Shown: positions 35,081 to 45,015 of the stretch, piece by piece | How the letters are laid out: the number at the start of each line of letters is the position of its first letter | How positions within the stretch are numbered: the first letter of the stretch is position 1 | Assembly (NCBI RefSeq): GCF_000718635.1 | Contig: NZ_JOBF01000028.1 | Coordinates: 1-64,000, forward strand | DNA length: 64,000 nucleotides | DNA from: Streptomyces varsoviensis | Lineage (GTDB): Bacteria > Actinomycetota > Actinomycetes > Streptomycetales > Streptomycetaceae | Direction: 5' to 3' | Program-made: the position numbers and the translations under genes | Notes under the pieces: model-generated | What the model was told of the DNA's origin: nothing | The model's input: the letters and a program-made list of their open reading frames with translations, nothing else | Database searches by the model: none

Positions 35081-35436
35081 GGTTCGGGTTCCTTCCCAGT
35101 GGATGGCGGGCGGCGCGGGGTGGACCGCGCCGCCCGTTGGTGCTGAACCACAGGTTGCTCGGGGGGCCGCCGAACCCGCCAGAAAGATCGAGTAGTTGGG
35201 GAGACCCTGGGACGGGCCCCGCTCTGACCTGCTGGGATGCGGATGATCGTGGGATGTGTTGGGACGCGCCGGCACGGCGGGCGGGCCGGGAGGGGGTGAT
35301 CGGTGCGCGGGAGGGGGCCGTGAAGACGTCGACGAAGATGGTGAATTACCGGGGACCGCCACCGGAAATCGGCCCATCATGGCTCTGAGGGAGGCCGTGA
35401 CGCCTCGGGGGACAACAGGACGCGGATGGGGTGGAC
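35081..35436. other. Divergent intergenic region
   Basis: 356 bases between the secreted-protein gene and the XRE cluster. Mixed composition with an AT-richer patch near 35180-35200 (GAAAGATCGAGTAGTTGGGG) and another near 35330-35350. No gene or clear operator was recognised. Confidence 0.35.
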
Positions 35437-36276
35437 ATGTCGCGTTGGAAGAAACTGCCGGAACCGCTCGACCAACGGGTTCGGCAACTCGTCGTGCAGA
35501 TGCGGAGATTGAAGGACCACAGCGGGCTGAGCCTGGAGGCGTTAGCGGCGCGCACCGCGTACAGCAGCTCCTCGTGGGAGCGCTACCTCAACGGGAAAAA
35601 GCTTCCGCCACGGCAGGCGGTGGTGGAGCTGGCACAGATCGCGGAGACCGACCCGACGCGGCTGCTGGTCCTGCACGAACTGGCGGAGGAGGCATGGGGA
35701 CGGCCGGACACGGCGACGGCCTCCGGCCCGGCATCGGCATCGGCATCCGAAGTGGGGGCGGGGGACGCGGGCACGGGTCCGGCTGCGGGTGCGGGCGACG
35801 GATCCGACCAGGCCCCGGGCCTGGTCTCGGGCCCGTCCGCGGGCGGCCCCGCCGAGCCTCGCCGCCGCCGGGCCGGGCTGCTGGTCGCCGCCGGGGTCGC
35901 CCTCGCGGCCGTACTCGCCGTCGTGCTCGTCGTCACCGAACCCTGGTCGAGCGGCGGGAGTTCGCACGCGAAGGACAGCCCCGCTCCCACCGTCACGGAC
36001 GATGCCCCGCACTACGAGTGCGACGTGAAGCGCCAGGACGGCCGGCTGTACGCGGGCAACAGCCGGACCAGCGTCGCCATCATCCAGCTCGGCATGGTCG
36101 GGCCGGAGGTCGCCGAGGCGCAGTGCCTGCTCAAGCACGCCGGTTACGAACTCGGCAAGGTCGACGGGAGGTTCGGCAACATGACCGAACGAGCCGTCAA
36201 GCGCGCCCAGAAGAAGGGCGGCGTCGTGACCGACGGCAAGGTGGGCCCGGACACCTGGCCGGTGCTGCGCCGATGA
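35437..36276 (+). CDS. XRE-HTH membrane protein with C-terminal peptidoglycan-binding domain (TTA codon)
   Basis: A 279-residue single-pass protein. The N-terminal XRE HTH contains GLSLEALAARTAYSSSSWER and YLNGKKLPPRQAV. An Ala/Gly/Ser linker and one transmembrane helix (LLVAAGVALAAVLAVVLVV) precede an outer domain matching peptidoglycan-binding domain 1 (VAEAQCLLKHAGYELGKVDG, RFGNMTERAVKRAQKK, VGPDTWPVL). Leu36 is encoded by TTA (35542-35544), the rare codon read by the bldA tRNA, so translation is expected late in development. A GTG two codons earlier (35431) is an alternative start. First of three paralogues; it overlaps the next by 4 bases. Confidence 0.8.
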   Translation: MSRWKKLPEPLDQRVRQLVVQMRRLKDHSGLSLEALAARTAYSSSSWERYLNGKKLPPRQAVVELAQIAETDPTRLLVLHELAEEAWGRPDTATASGPASASASEVGAGDAGTGPAAGAGDGSDQAPGLVSGPSAGGPAEPRRRRAGLLVAAGVALAAVLAVVLVVTEPWSSGGSSHAKDSPAPTVTDDAPHYECDVKRQDGRLYAGNSRTSVAIIQLGMVGPEVAEAQCLLKHAGYELGKVDGRFGNMTERAVKRAQKKGGVVTDGKVGPDTWPVLRR

Positions 36277-37613
36277 CCGGGCCGGAGCGGGGGCCGGGGT
36301 CGGGAGTGGGGTCAGGATCGGGAGTGGGGTCGGGAGCGGGCAAGGGTACGGGTGCGGGCGGGCGTATGGGTTCCGACGTGGGTACGGGGCCTGGCGCGCG
36401 TACGGGACCTGGCGTACGTACGGGGCCTGGTGTACGCACGGGGTCCGACGCGCGTACGGGGCCCGGTGGCCGTACGGGGGCCGACGCCCGTACGGGGCCC
36501 GGCGTACGTACGGGATCTGACGGGCGTACGGGACCCGGCGTTCGTACGGACGAGGGCGGGGGCAAGGGCGGTGGCGTCGGCGCCGTGCCCGGCGCTGCCC
36601 CGGAATGCGCGCGGCTCGCGGAGTCCCTGCGGCGGCTCAAGGAGCGTACGGGGCTGAGCCTGGCGGGGCTCGCGGCGAAGACGGCGTACAGCCGTTCCTC
36701 GTGGGAGCGGTATCTCAACGGGAAGAAGCTCCCGCCCCGGCAGGCCGTGGAGGCGCTGTGTCGGCTGGCGGGCGAGCCCTTGGGGCGCACGGTCGCGCTG
36801 TGGGAACTGGCGGACCTGGAGTGGAGCGGCCGGGCCGCGCGCGCGGAACCCGCGGCGGGTGCGGCGCGGGCCGATCCCGGCCCGCGGCGGCCGGCGGCCA
36901 CGGAGGCCGAGCCGCCCGCCACCCGCCGTCGACGCCCGCTGGCGCGCCTGCTCCTGGGGGCGGCGGCCTGCGGTGTGCTCGGCTTCGCGGCCGTCGCCGC
37001 GTGGCCGACATCGCAGGAGGGCGGAACGGGTACGGGCGGGTCGGCGCGGGGCGGCGCGTCGGCCGCGAGCACGCTCCCGTACTCCGACGCCTTTCCCGAC
37101 CCGGAGAAGGAGGCGCGCTGCCGGGGAGCGGCGTGCACCGGCCAGAATCCGGAGGCCATGGCGTGCGTGAGCCCCAGCACGGTCGGCACCTGGCGGGCCA
37201 GGAACGGCGAGCACGTGTCGATCCGCTACAGCAAGGCGTGCGGCGCGGGATGGGCCAAGATCTGGTCCTCACGGGTCGGGGACCGGATCTCGATCTCCTT
37301 GGTCAGCCGGCCCGCGGGGCGCTCGGGGAGCGATGAGCGGAGCGCCGCGCCCGGCGGAGAGGGGAGAGGGGCGGGGAGCGGGTCGGCCGCCGCCCGGCCG
37401 TCCGGAAGCCCCGCGACGAGCTCCGCGACAAGCCCCGCGACAAGCTCCGCGACCGGGCAAGCGGAGGGCGCCACTCAGCACGCCGTCGTGCAAGACGAGC
37501 TGGATTCATCGAATTATCTTTCAACTCCCATGGTCGCCACCAATGCGCCGTCCGACCTCCGGCTCTGCCTGGAGCCCGCGGGGGGCGGGGCGAAGGAGTG
37601 TTTCGGCCGGTGA
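36273..37613 (+). CDS. XRE-HTH membrane protein with DUF2690 extracellular domain
   Basis: A 446-residue paralogue of its neighbours. A Gly/Thr/Arg-rich N-terminal extension of ~95 residues (TGPGVRTG units) precedes the XRE HTH (GLSLAGLAAKTAYSRSSWER, YLNGKKLPPRQAVEAL), a linker, one transmembrane helix (LLLGAAACGVLGFAAVAAW) and an outer domain of DUF2690 type: CRGAACTGQNPEAMACV, then VSIRYSKACGAGWAKI. A Ser/Thr/Ala tail follows. ATG 36273 overlaps the previous stop (ATGA), so translation is coupled to a TTA-containing gene. An internal start just before the HTH is possible. Confidence 0.78.
   Translation: MTGPERGPGSGVGSGSGVGSGAGKGTGAGGRMGSDVGTGPGARTGPGVRTGPGVRTGSDARTGPGGRTGADARTGPGVRTGSDGRTGPGVRTDEGGGKGGGVGAVPGAAPECARLAESLRRLKERTGLSLAGLAAKTAYSRSSWERYLNGKKLPPRQAVEALCRLAGEPLGRTVALWELADLEWSGRAARAEPAAGAARADPGPRRPAATEAEPPATRRRRPLARLLLGAAACGVLGFAAVAAWPTSQEGGTGTGGSARGGASAASTLPYSDAFPDPEKEARCRGAACTGQNPEAMACVSPSTVGTWRARNGEHVSIRYSKACGAGWAKIWSSRVGDRISISLVSRPAGRSGSDERSAAPGGEGRGAGSGSAAARPSGSPATSSATSPATSSATGQAEGATQHAVVQDELDSSNYLSTPMVATNAPSDLRLCLEPAGGGAKECFGR
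36360..36550 (+). repeat. CGTACGGG-type repeats encoding the N-terminal extension
   Basis: Irregular 21-24-bp units built around CGTACGGG(G/A)CC(T/C)GG encode TGPGVRTG/TGSDARTG units in the XRE-DUF2690 protein. The CGTACG core is shared with the tandem repeats at 19014 and 31576. Confidence 0.7.
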
Positions 37614-37869
37614 CGGCGGTGGTGGCGGTGGTGCGCGCGGCGACCGCGGTGCCGCGGCGCTCGGAGGCGAGGGGCGTACGGAGGGGGCGCATTCCTACCC
37701 CGGTTGCGCCCGCTCGGCGTCAACTCGGGAACTGACAGGGTGACTTGGGGCATCTCCATGGGTAGCCGGTACTGGCCGTAGCGGGGGCGGCGCGGTACTG
37801 CGCTCGGCGTCCGGTGCTTGATAACCATGGGGGACGACCGCAGTCCGTTCGGGGGGACAGGGGGAGGCA

Positions 37870-39375
37870 ATGCCTCGTTGGAAAGCGCTTCCGGAGGAAC
37901 TCGATCCGCAATTACGGGAGTTCGCGAACCAGTTGCGCAGGCTGGTGGAGCGGAGCGGGCTGAGCCTGGCCGCCATCGCGGACCGTACGGGCTACAGCAA
38001 AACGTCCTGGGAGCGCTATCTGAATGGGCGGCTCCTGCCGCCCCGAGGCGCCGTCGAGGCGCTGGCGGAGGCGACCGGGGCGAGCGTCGTCCACCTCGGG
38101 ACGATGTGGGAGCTGGCGGAGCGGGCCTGGTCCCGGTCGGAGCTGCGGCACGACGTGACGATGGAGGCGATGCGGGTCGCCCAGGCCCGTGCCGCGCTGG
38201 GGGAGTTCGGCCCGCCACCGCCTAAACCGGCCAAGAACGGCGGCAAGCGTCAGGCATCGCCGCCACCGCCCGCCCCGCCGTCCGCGACGGAACGAACTCC
38301 TGGCTCCGCCGGGCCTTCTGGGTCTCCTGGGCCTTCTGGGTCTCCTGGACCTTCTGGGGCTGCTGGGCCTTCTGCGCTGGCTGGTTCTTCCGCCTCTCCC
38401 GGCTCCTCCGCCCCTCCCAGCTCCTCCAGTCCCGCTGCCCCCTCCAGCCACTCGGGCTACACGCCTCGCTCCGGCACCCCCCACCCCGGCCACTCGGACG
38501 ATTCGAGCAGTTTTCCCGGCTCGTTGACCGGGCCTGGCTCCGACTCCCGTGCCCGCTCGGGCTCCGGCTCGGGCTCCGGTTCTGGTTCCGGCTTCGGTTC
38601 TGGTTCCGGCTCCGGCCCTGGTTCCGGCTTCGGCGCGGGCGCTCCGCCGGACGGTTCGCGCGGCGGGGGCTCGTACGGCAGCGGCTCGTACGGCGGCGGT
38701 TCGTATGGCGGAGACTCGTCGGGCGGCGACTCGTCGGGCGGCGGCTCGTCCGGGGGCGGTCCGGCCGGCAGCGGCCCGTACGGCAGTGGCTCGGCGCCCG
38801 CCGCCCCCGACGCGCAGCGGCGCCGCCGCCGGGTGTCGATGTTCCTCGCGGGTCTGGTCGGGACGCTGCTCATCATCGCCGCCGCCGTGCTCCTGATCGG
38901 CGTGGGCGGCAACAGCGGCGACGATGCGAAGAAGCCGGCCGACTCCGCCGCCTCGCCGAGCGCGAGCGGCAAGGCGAAGCCGCCGGCCGGGGTGAAGTGC
39001 GTCGGCCAGGACTGCACGGGGAAGGACCCGGAGGCCATGGGGTGCGGCGGCGCGTCCGCCACCTCGCCCGCCTCCGCGACGATCGGCTCCGCCTACGTCG
39101 AGGTCCGTTACAGCAAGGTGTGCGGCGCGTACTGGGCCCGTATCACGCAGGCGGCGCCGGGGGACGCCGTGCAGGTCGCGGCGGCTGGCGGGGACGCGGG
39201 GTCGGCCCGTACCGAGAACGGGAAGGTGGAGCGGGACGCCGACGCCTATACGCCCATGCTCGCGGCGAGCGCGCCGCTCCGGGTGAAGGCGTGCGCGACG
39301 CTGGCGACGGGGGAGAAGGGGTGCACTCCGGCGACTGCGGCACCCGCCTCACCTGCGGGTTCCCCGGTTGAGTAA
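37870..39375 (+). CDS. XRE-HTH membrane protein with DUF2690 domain and TTA codon
   Basis: A 501-residue third paralogue. N-terminal HTH: RLVERSGLSLAAIADRTGYS, then KTSWERYLNGRLLPPRGAVEAL. A long Ser/Gly/Pro low-complexity linker (about 115-315, with SGSGSG and YGGGS runs) leads to a transmembrane helix (MFLAGLVGTLLIIAAAVLLI), then DUF2690: VKCVGQDCTGKDPEAMGC, VEVRYSKVCGAYWARI. Leu15 is TTA (37912-37914), so bldA dependence is expected. ATG 37870 follows a GGGGGAGG site. Separated from the second paralogue by 256 bases, so it probably has its own promoter. Confidence 0.8.
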   Translation: MPRWKALPEELDPQLREFANQLRRLVERSGLSLAAIADRTGYSKTSWERYLNGRLLPPRGAVEALAEATGASVVHLGTMWELAERAWSRSELRHDVTMEAMRVAQARAALGEFGPPPPKPAKNGGKRQASPPPPAPPSATERTPGSAGPSGSPGPSGSPGPSGAAGPSALAGSSASPGSSAPPSSSSPAAPSSHSGYTPRSGTPHPGHSDDSSSFPGSLTGPGSDSRARSGSGSGSGSGSGFGSGSGSGPGSGFGAGAPPDGSRGGGSYGSGSYGGGSYGGDSSGGDSSGGGSSGGGPAGSGPYGSGSAPAAPDAQRRRRRVSMFLAGLVGTLLIIAAAVLLIGVGGNSGDDAKKPADSAASPSASGKAKPPAGVKCVGQDCTGKDPEAMGCGGASATSPASATIGSAYVEVRYSKVCGAYWARITQAAPGDAVQVAAAGGDAGSARTENGKVERDADAYTPMLAASAPLRVKACATLATGEKGCTPATAAPASPAGSPVE

Positions 39376-40806
<1,431 letters not shown>

Positions 40807-40868
40807 TCGGCTCTGCATCTGGTCGGCTCTGCATCTGACTGGCTCTGCCTGAGCCGGCACCGCCATTG

Positions 40869-40911
40869 GGCTCCGCCCCGACAGGACCTCCTGTCGGGGC
40901 GGAGCCTTTTT
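40869..40911 (+). terminator. Rho-independent terminator after mdh
   Basis: GGCTCCGCCCCGACAGG (40869-40885) pairs perfectly over 17 bp with CCTGTCGGGGCGGAGCC (40890-40906) around a 4-base loop, followed by five T. Confidence 0.95.
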
Positions 40912-40942
40912 CGCTTCCCTCCACCTAGCAACGTGAATAGAC

Positions 40943-40982
40943 GATTGCGCAAATAATCGATTCTTCGTGCTACGGTCGATTC
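40943..40982 (+). promoter_or_regulatory. AT-rich operator candidate before the PEBP gene
   Basis: GATTGCGCAAATAATC (palindromic GATT-N8-AATC around TTGCGCAA), then two TCGATTC direct repeats 19 bp apart. Unusually AT-rich for the window; a regulator site and promoter are likely but the regulator is not identifiable. Confidence 0.45.
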
Positions 40983-41039
40983 ATCAGGTGATAGCCGATA
41001 GCCGACGAGGACTCTCCTCGTCCGGAAGGAAACAACCGC

Positions 41040-41588
41040 ATGCACGCCGACGACCTCTTCGTCAACGACCCCTTCGCCCGTCTCCCCGAGGCGGCGTCCT
41101 TCACCGTGACCAGCGCCAACGTCGCCGACGGCGCGGCCTGGCCGGCCGAGCAGCGCGCCTCCGGGACGCCCGGCGGGCAGGACCGTTCGCCCCAGCTTTC
41201 CTGGAGCGGCGCTCCGGAAGGCACCAAGAGCTACGCGGTCACCGTCTACGACCCCGACGCCCCCACCGGCTCCGGGTTCTGGCACTGGGCGGTCGCCGAC
41301 ATCCCCGCCACCGTCACCGAACTGCCCGCGGGCGCCGGCGACGACACCGGTTCCGGCCTGCCCGAAGGGGCCTACCAGCTCCCCAACGACGCCCGCGTGG
41401 CCCGCTACATCGGCGCCGCCCCACCGGCCGGGCACGGCCCGCACCGCTACTACACCGTGGTCCACGCCCTCGACGTCCCCGCCATCGGCGTCCCGGCCGA
41501 CGCCACCCCGGCCGTACTCGGCTTCACCATGGCCGGCCACATCCTCGGCCGCGCGGTGCTGACCACCACCGCCGAAACCCGCGCATGA
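41040..41588 (+). CDS. YbhB/YbcL (PEBP, Raf-kinase-inhibitor-like) protein
   Basis: A 182-residue phosphatidylethanolamine-binding-protein-family member. Anion-pocket motifs: LSWSGAPEGTKSYAVTVYDPDAPTGSGFWHW (DPDAP and HW conserved), GHGPHRYYTVVHALD, and a C-terminal AVLGFTMAGHILGRA. No signal peptide, so cytosolic. GGAAGGAAA upstream of ATG 41040. The stop overlaps an ATG of the following reading frame (ATGA), so the two genes are probably cotranscribed. Ligand unknown. Confidence 0.87.
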   Translation: MHADDLFVNDPFARLPEAASFTVTSANVADGAAWPAEQRASGTPGGQDRSPQLSWSGAPEGTKSYAVTVYDPDAPTGSGFWHWAVADIPATVTELPAGAGDDTGSGLPEGAYQLPNDARVARYIGAAPPAGHGPHRYYTVVHALDVPAIGVPADATPAVLGFTMAGHILGRAVLTTTAETRA

Positions 41589-41620
41589 CAGCGCTGCCCC
41601 AGCCCCGGAGAACAACCACG

Positions 41621-42505
41621 ATGCACCAAGACAGCACCCCCGCGTCCGCCGATGCCGGCGAGGGCTCGATGGACCTGGAAGCCGTACGCGAGATCAGCCA
41701 GGCCATCAGCGCCGCGCACCTGTTCATCTACCTCGCCCCCGAGACGGCCCAGGAGGCGGCCGCTCTCGGCGTGACCGAGCGCGGGCCGGCGTACCTGGCC
41801 TTCCGGTCGGCCGCGATGGGGGCCGTACCGTGGCAGGTCACCCTCGCCGCCTTCTACAACTTCAGCCCCCGGGCCGTACGGGCCATGGACGGCGTGTGGG
41901 ACGCCGCGCCGCCCGCGCGGTGGCAGGACGCCCGCTTCCGGGCCGCCGGACGGGCCATGCGCCGCGTCGGCGTGCGCCTCACGGACGGCGAACTCGCCGA
42001 AGCGCGCTCGCTCCTCGACCCGGTCGTCGCCGGAGCCGACTACGCCGGCAAGGTGCTGGCGGCCGCGAACGCCTCGGTCGCGCTGCCCGCCGACCCTCTC
42101 GTCGCGCTGTGGCAGCAGATAACGGTGGTGCGCGAGTGGCGCGGCGACGCCCACTCCGTCGTACTCGCCGACAACGGCCTCGGGCCGTGCGACTGCCTCG
42201 TCCTGCACACCGCGATGGGCCGCCTCCCCATAGCCCTCGCGCGCACGACCCGCCAGTGGAACGACGAGGAATGGGCCGCCGCGACGCAACGCCTCGTCGC
42301 ACGCGGCTGGCTCGACGCCGACGGCCGTATCACCGCCGCCGGCACCGCCGCCCGCGAGCGCGTCGAAGCGCAGACGGACGAACACTGCGCCCCCCTCTGG
42401 TCCCCCCTCGGCCCCACATCCACCCGCCGCCTCGCCGCCCTCATCGCCCCCATCACCGAAGCCTTCACCGCCGCGGGAACCTTCGACGCCATCGGCGGCG
42501 GCTGA
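41621..42505 (+). CDS. SCO6745-family winged-helix-like protein
   Basis: A 294-residue actinobacterial protein of the SCO6745 family, functionally uncharacterised. An all-helical N-terminal half (SAAHLFIYLAPETAQEAAAL, ERGPAYLAFRSAAMGAVPWQ, FYNFSPRAVR) is followed by a C-terminal part resembling a MarR-like winged helix (WNDEEWAAATQRLVARGWLD, RITAAGTAARERVE). ATG 41621 has GGAG 11 bases upstream; ATG 41585 overlaps the PEBP stop and could be used by coupling, adding 12 residues. May be a regulator that lost canonical DNA contacts. Confidence 0.72.
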   Translation: MHQDSTPASADAGEGSMDLEAVREISQAISAAHLFIYLAPETAQEAAALGVTERGPAYLAFRSAAMGAVPWQVTLAAFYNFSPRAVRAMDGVWDAAPPARWQDARFRAAGRAMRRVGVRLTDGELAEARSLLDPVVAGADYAGKVLAAANASVALPADPLVALWQQITVVREWRGDAHSVVLADNGLGPCDCLVLHTAMGRLPIALARTTRQWNDEEWAAATQRLVARGWLDADGRITAAGTAARERVEAQTDEHCAPLWSPLGPTSTRRLAALIAPITEAFTAAGTFDAIGGG

Positions 42506-42586
42506 CCGCACGCCGCCTGACAACCGGCCACTGCCCGACGCCTTCCGCGGCGCTCAGGCCGAAACCAACTGGCCGCGTTCACGCTG

Positions 42587-43027
42587 TCATCGGCCAGCGA
42601 AGCGATTCAGCGATTCAGGGGCGGGCCGATCGGCGAACCGCGCGAGTTCCTCGCCGCCGCCACGCGGCAACCCGTCGATCGCCGACTCGGGCAACTCCGC
42701 GATGGCGGAGCGCAGCCGCGCCTTGAGCCCCGGGTGCGGGGCCCAAGCCGCGGCGGGGAGCCCTACGACCGCGAGCAGCAAGTCCCCCTCGTAGAAGGCG
42801 GCGTCGAGGAGCGGGTCATCGAGCAGCAGACGCACCGCGAGCGGCACGACGTACGCCAGTGCCACCCGCTGGGCGACGAGGACGCGCAGCTCCGCCGGCC
42901 CGAGTTCACACAGGGGAACACGGCGCAAGCCGTGCACCTCGCGGGCCAGACGAGTGGCGTCAGGCGCGGGAGGCGCCCAACGGGGCGGGTCCAGCTCATC
43001 GAGCGTGCGGTCGAGGTGCGGAGGCAT
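42587..43027 (-). CDS. CdiI-type contact-dependent-inhibition immunity protein
   Basis: A 146-residue cytosolic protein resembling the CdiI_2 immunity family: TLDELDPPRW, LAREVHGLRRVPLCELGPAE, LRVLVAQRVALAYVVPLAVR, DPLLDAAFYEGDLLLAVVGL. Such proteins neutralise toxins delivered between cells, but no matching toxin is adjacent, so this is an orphan immunity gene. ATG 43027 begins the conserved part; there is no clear ribosome site, and the frame is open 43 codons further. It lies about 2 kb from a restriction-fold toxin gene. Confidence 0.72.
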   Translation of the reverse strand: MPPHLDRTLDELDPPRWAPPAPDATRLAREVHGLRRVPLCELGPAELRVLVAQRVALAYVVPLAVRLLLDDPLLDAAFYEGDLLLAVVGLPAAAWAPHPGLKARLRSAIAELPESAIDGLPRGGGEELARFADRPAPESLNRFAGR

Positions 43028-43212
43028 AGAGGCATTGTCGCGGCGGCGGGCTGTGCCGCTGGAACGATTGTCGTCGACAGAACGGTCGTCGCCACTGGAA
43101 CGGGCTTCGTCATCGGCCCCCGGCGCGGACCGGGCGCACCGCGGCGCTCGGCCCAAGCGCTCAGCTCAGCGCGTCCAGCGCGATCAGCCCTGGCCGGCGC
43201 TTGGGTCGAGCC

Positions 43213-44334
43213 TCACTGACCCAGTGCGACCGTGCCCGTGGTGCCGTCGCCCGGGCGGGCTCTAGTCGGTGCCTCGGCAGGTGCGGCAGCGGCCGGGTTT
43301 GGGGGAGCGGAAGGCTCGGTCGCAGCCGTTGCAGTTCTGGAGGGGGTTGGGGTGGTGGGTGGGTTCGGGGGGCGGGAAGGCCTGGGTCGCCGCGTTCGGG
43401 TTTGGGGGGGGGGAAGGCCCGGGTCGCGCCGTTTGATGTTGGGGGGGGGGTGGGGGTGGGGGGGGGGTTGGGGGGGGGGGGGGCTGTAGGGGGTCTTGGG
43501 CAGGACTGGGGGAATCCATTCCCGCAGGCGGTGTTGAAGCATCCTCGATGGCCAGGGGATCGCGCCGGGCGGGAGAGAGCCGGAGAGCGTACGGAAGACC
43601 TGCTCGGGCGGTACGCCACGGTCCAGCCACTTCGCGACGCCGGGGACGAGGTACTTGACGTCGCGTTCGGACAGCAGCAGGCGGGCGTCCTTGGCGCGCA
43701 GACCGGCCAGGAGGGTGGTGGCGGTGCGGCGGAGGAGGGGGGAGATGGCGGGGGAGGCGGGAGGGATGGGCTTGGCCGGTGCCGGTGCCGGTGCCGGTGC
43801 CGGTGTTGAAGCCGTGGACGGAGCCGGGGGTGGTGGTGCGGGGCGTACGGGCTCCTTCGCCAGCGAGACAGGCGTCGGCACCAACGGCGGGCCCGGCGGC
43901 AGGGGCTCGGGAGCGGAAGGGCGCGGGGGGTGTGAGGGGCGGGGCTTGGGGGCGTGGGGGTGCTCGAAGTAGGTCGTGCGCGTCACGATGCGCTGCCCTG
44001 GGGCCCGTTCCTTCTTGCGGGACAGGTAGCCCGCCTGCTCCAACTCCCGCAAGGCCCGCGCGATGCGCGCCTCGCCCTCCGGGAACTGCGCCGCCAGGAC
44101 CTTGACCCCGACCAGTGCCCCGTCCGGCAGCGACTGGATCCGTACGGCCAACCCGATCGCGACGGCGGACAGCGTCGGGTGCTGGGCGAGATGGTTACCG
44201 ACCACGGTGAAGTGCGACTCATGGCGGTGTCGGCGGTGCGTCACTCCGGCGAGCGGACGGCGGACGACCGGGGGCCGGGTCAGTGGGCGTCGGGGGCGCG
44301 AAGTACGGCGCGCGCTAAACTGCCTTGAGGTCAT
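43213..44334 (-). CDS. HTH-domain protein, probably frameshifted in poly-C tracts
   Basis: The N-terminal ~120 residues are a conserved Streptomyces winged-helix module: RRPLAGVTHRRHRHESHFTV, VGNHLAQHPTLSAVAIGLAV, FPEGEARIARALRELEQAGY. After a Pro-rich linker comes a second helical block (TATTLLAGLRAKDARLLLSE, LREWIPPVLPK). Beyond the G/C homopolymers at 43404-43483 this frame degenerates, while another frame, ending at 43262, reads NCNGCDRAFRSPKPGRCRTC, a Cys4 zinc-ribbon-like tail I expect in this family. The intact protein would therefore end at 43262 after a frameshift. ATG 44334 follows AAGAGAG. Sequencing error, pseudogene and phase variation are all possible. Confidence 0.7.
   Translation of the reverse strand: MTSRQFSARRTSRPRRPLTRPPVVRRPLAGVTHRRHRHESHFTVVGNHLAQHPTLSAVAIGLAVRIQSLPDGALVGVKVLAAQFPEGEARIARALRELEQAGYLSRKKERAPGQRIVTRTTYFEHPHAPKPRPSHPPRPSAPEPLPPGPPLVPTPVSLAKEPVRPAPPPPAPSTASTPAPAPAPAPAKPIPPASPAISPLLRRTATTLLAGLRAKDARLLLSERDVKYLVPGVAKWLDRGVPPEQVFRTLSGSLPPGAIPWPSRMLQHRLREWIPPVLPKTPYSPPPPQPPPHPHPPPNIKRRDPGLPPPQTRTRRPRPSRPPNPPTTPTPSRTATAATEPSAPPNPAAAAPAEAPTRARPGDGTTGTVALGQ
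43404..43483. repeat. Cluster of long G homopolymers
   Basis: Runs of G10 (43404-43413), G10 (43441-43450), G5 (43452-43456), G10 (43458-43467) and G14 (43470-43483) within 80 bases, inside the HTH gene (C runs on its coding strand). Nothing comparable occurs elsewhere in the window. Confidence 0.95.
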
Positions 44335-45015
44335 TGGGAAGCTCTCTTCTTCCTGGTGATTAGGCCCTCGGAGTTGGGACTGCCATCCCGCCGGGGGCCG
44401 ACGTCTATGTCGATGAATGTGCCGACGCGCGCGCCGATGTCTGGCGACGTGCATGCCGGGGCGTGCCTGGTGCTGCTGTGTGGTGCTGCTCGGCGCGACC
44501 GTACCCCGCCCGCTCGCATGCCTGCCACCTCGTCACCCGATGGAGTGACAAGGACAGTTGCGAGATTGGTCAGGTACTTTCCCCAATCCTGAGGAGGGCA
44601 TCGAGCCCCACCGCGACGCGGCCCACCGGGTCGCGAAAACCACGATCCGGCGCACGTCATTTCGGACCCTGGCCCCGGGGTGACCGTCCCTTCGCCGGAA
44701 TCGGCGAACCCGCCCTGGCCGTAGCCGATGAGCGGCGCGGGCTGCTCGCCGTGGCGGGGGCTCCAGCCCGGCGGGTCGTTCGTCGTTCGGCGCGAGGCGG
44801 CCACCGTCGTGCCGACCGCTCTCACGGTCACGGCCCCCGGCCGTCTCCTCATCGGTACGGACGACGGGCGTGTCCTCGCGTGCTCGACTGCGAAGTGACC
44901 CGCTTGAGCGGCACCCCCTGACCTCATCGAGACCGAATACCGCCGCCGTTGTCGTACCCCAGTGCGATGGTGGGGGAGTGGCAAGGGGAGGCGGCCGGAG
45001 CGGGGAGGGGACGGC
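44335..45015. other. Divergent region without a supported gene
   Basis: 681 bases between the HTH gene and the toxin gene. Several short frames are open, but none shows a recognisable domain or a good ribosome site. AT-richer patches occur at 44330-44360 and 44545-44600 (GGTCAGGTACTTTCCCCAATCC), the latter followed by GAGGAGG. A degraded gene is possible. Confidence 0.4.

Noticed and set aside
44455..44960. Small gene between the HTH and toxin genes
   Set aside because: Several overlapping frames are open but none has a good start site or recognisable motif; a degraded gene cannot be excluded.
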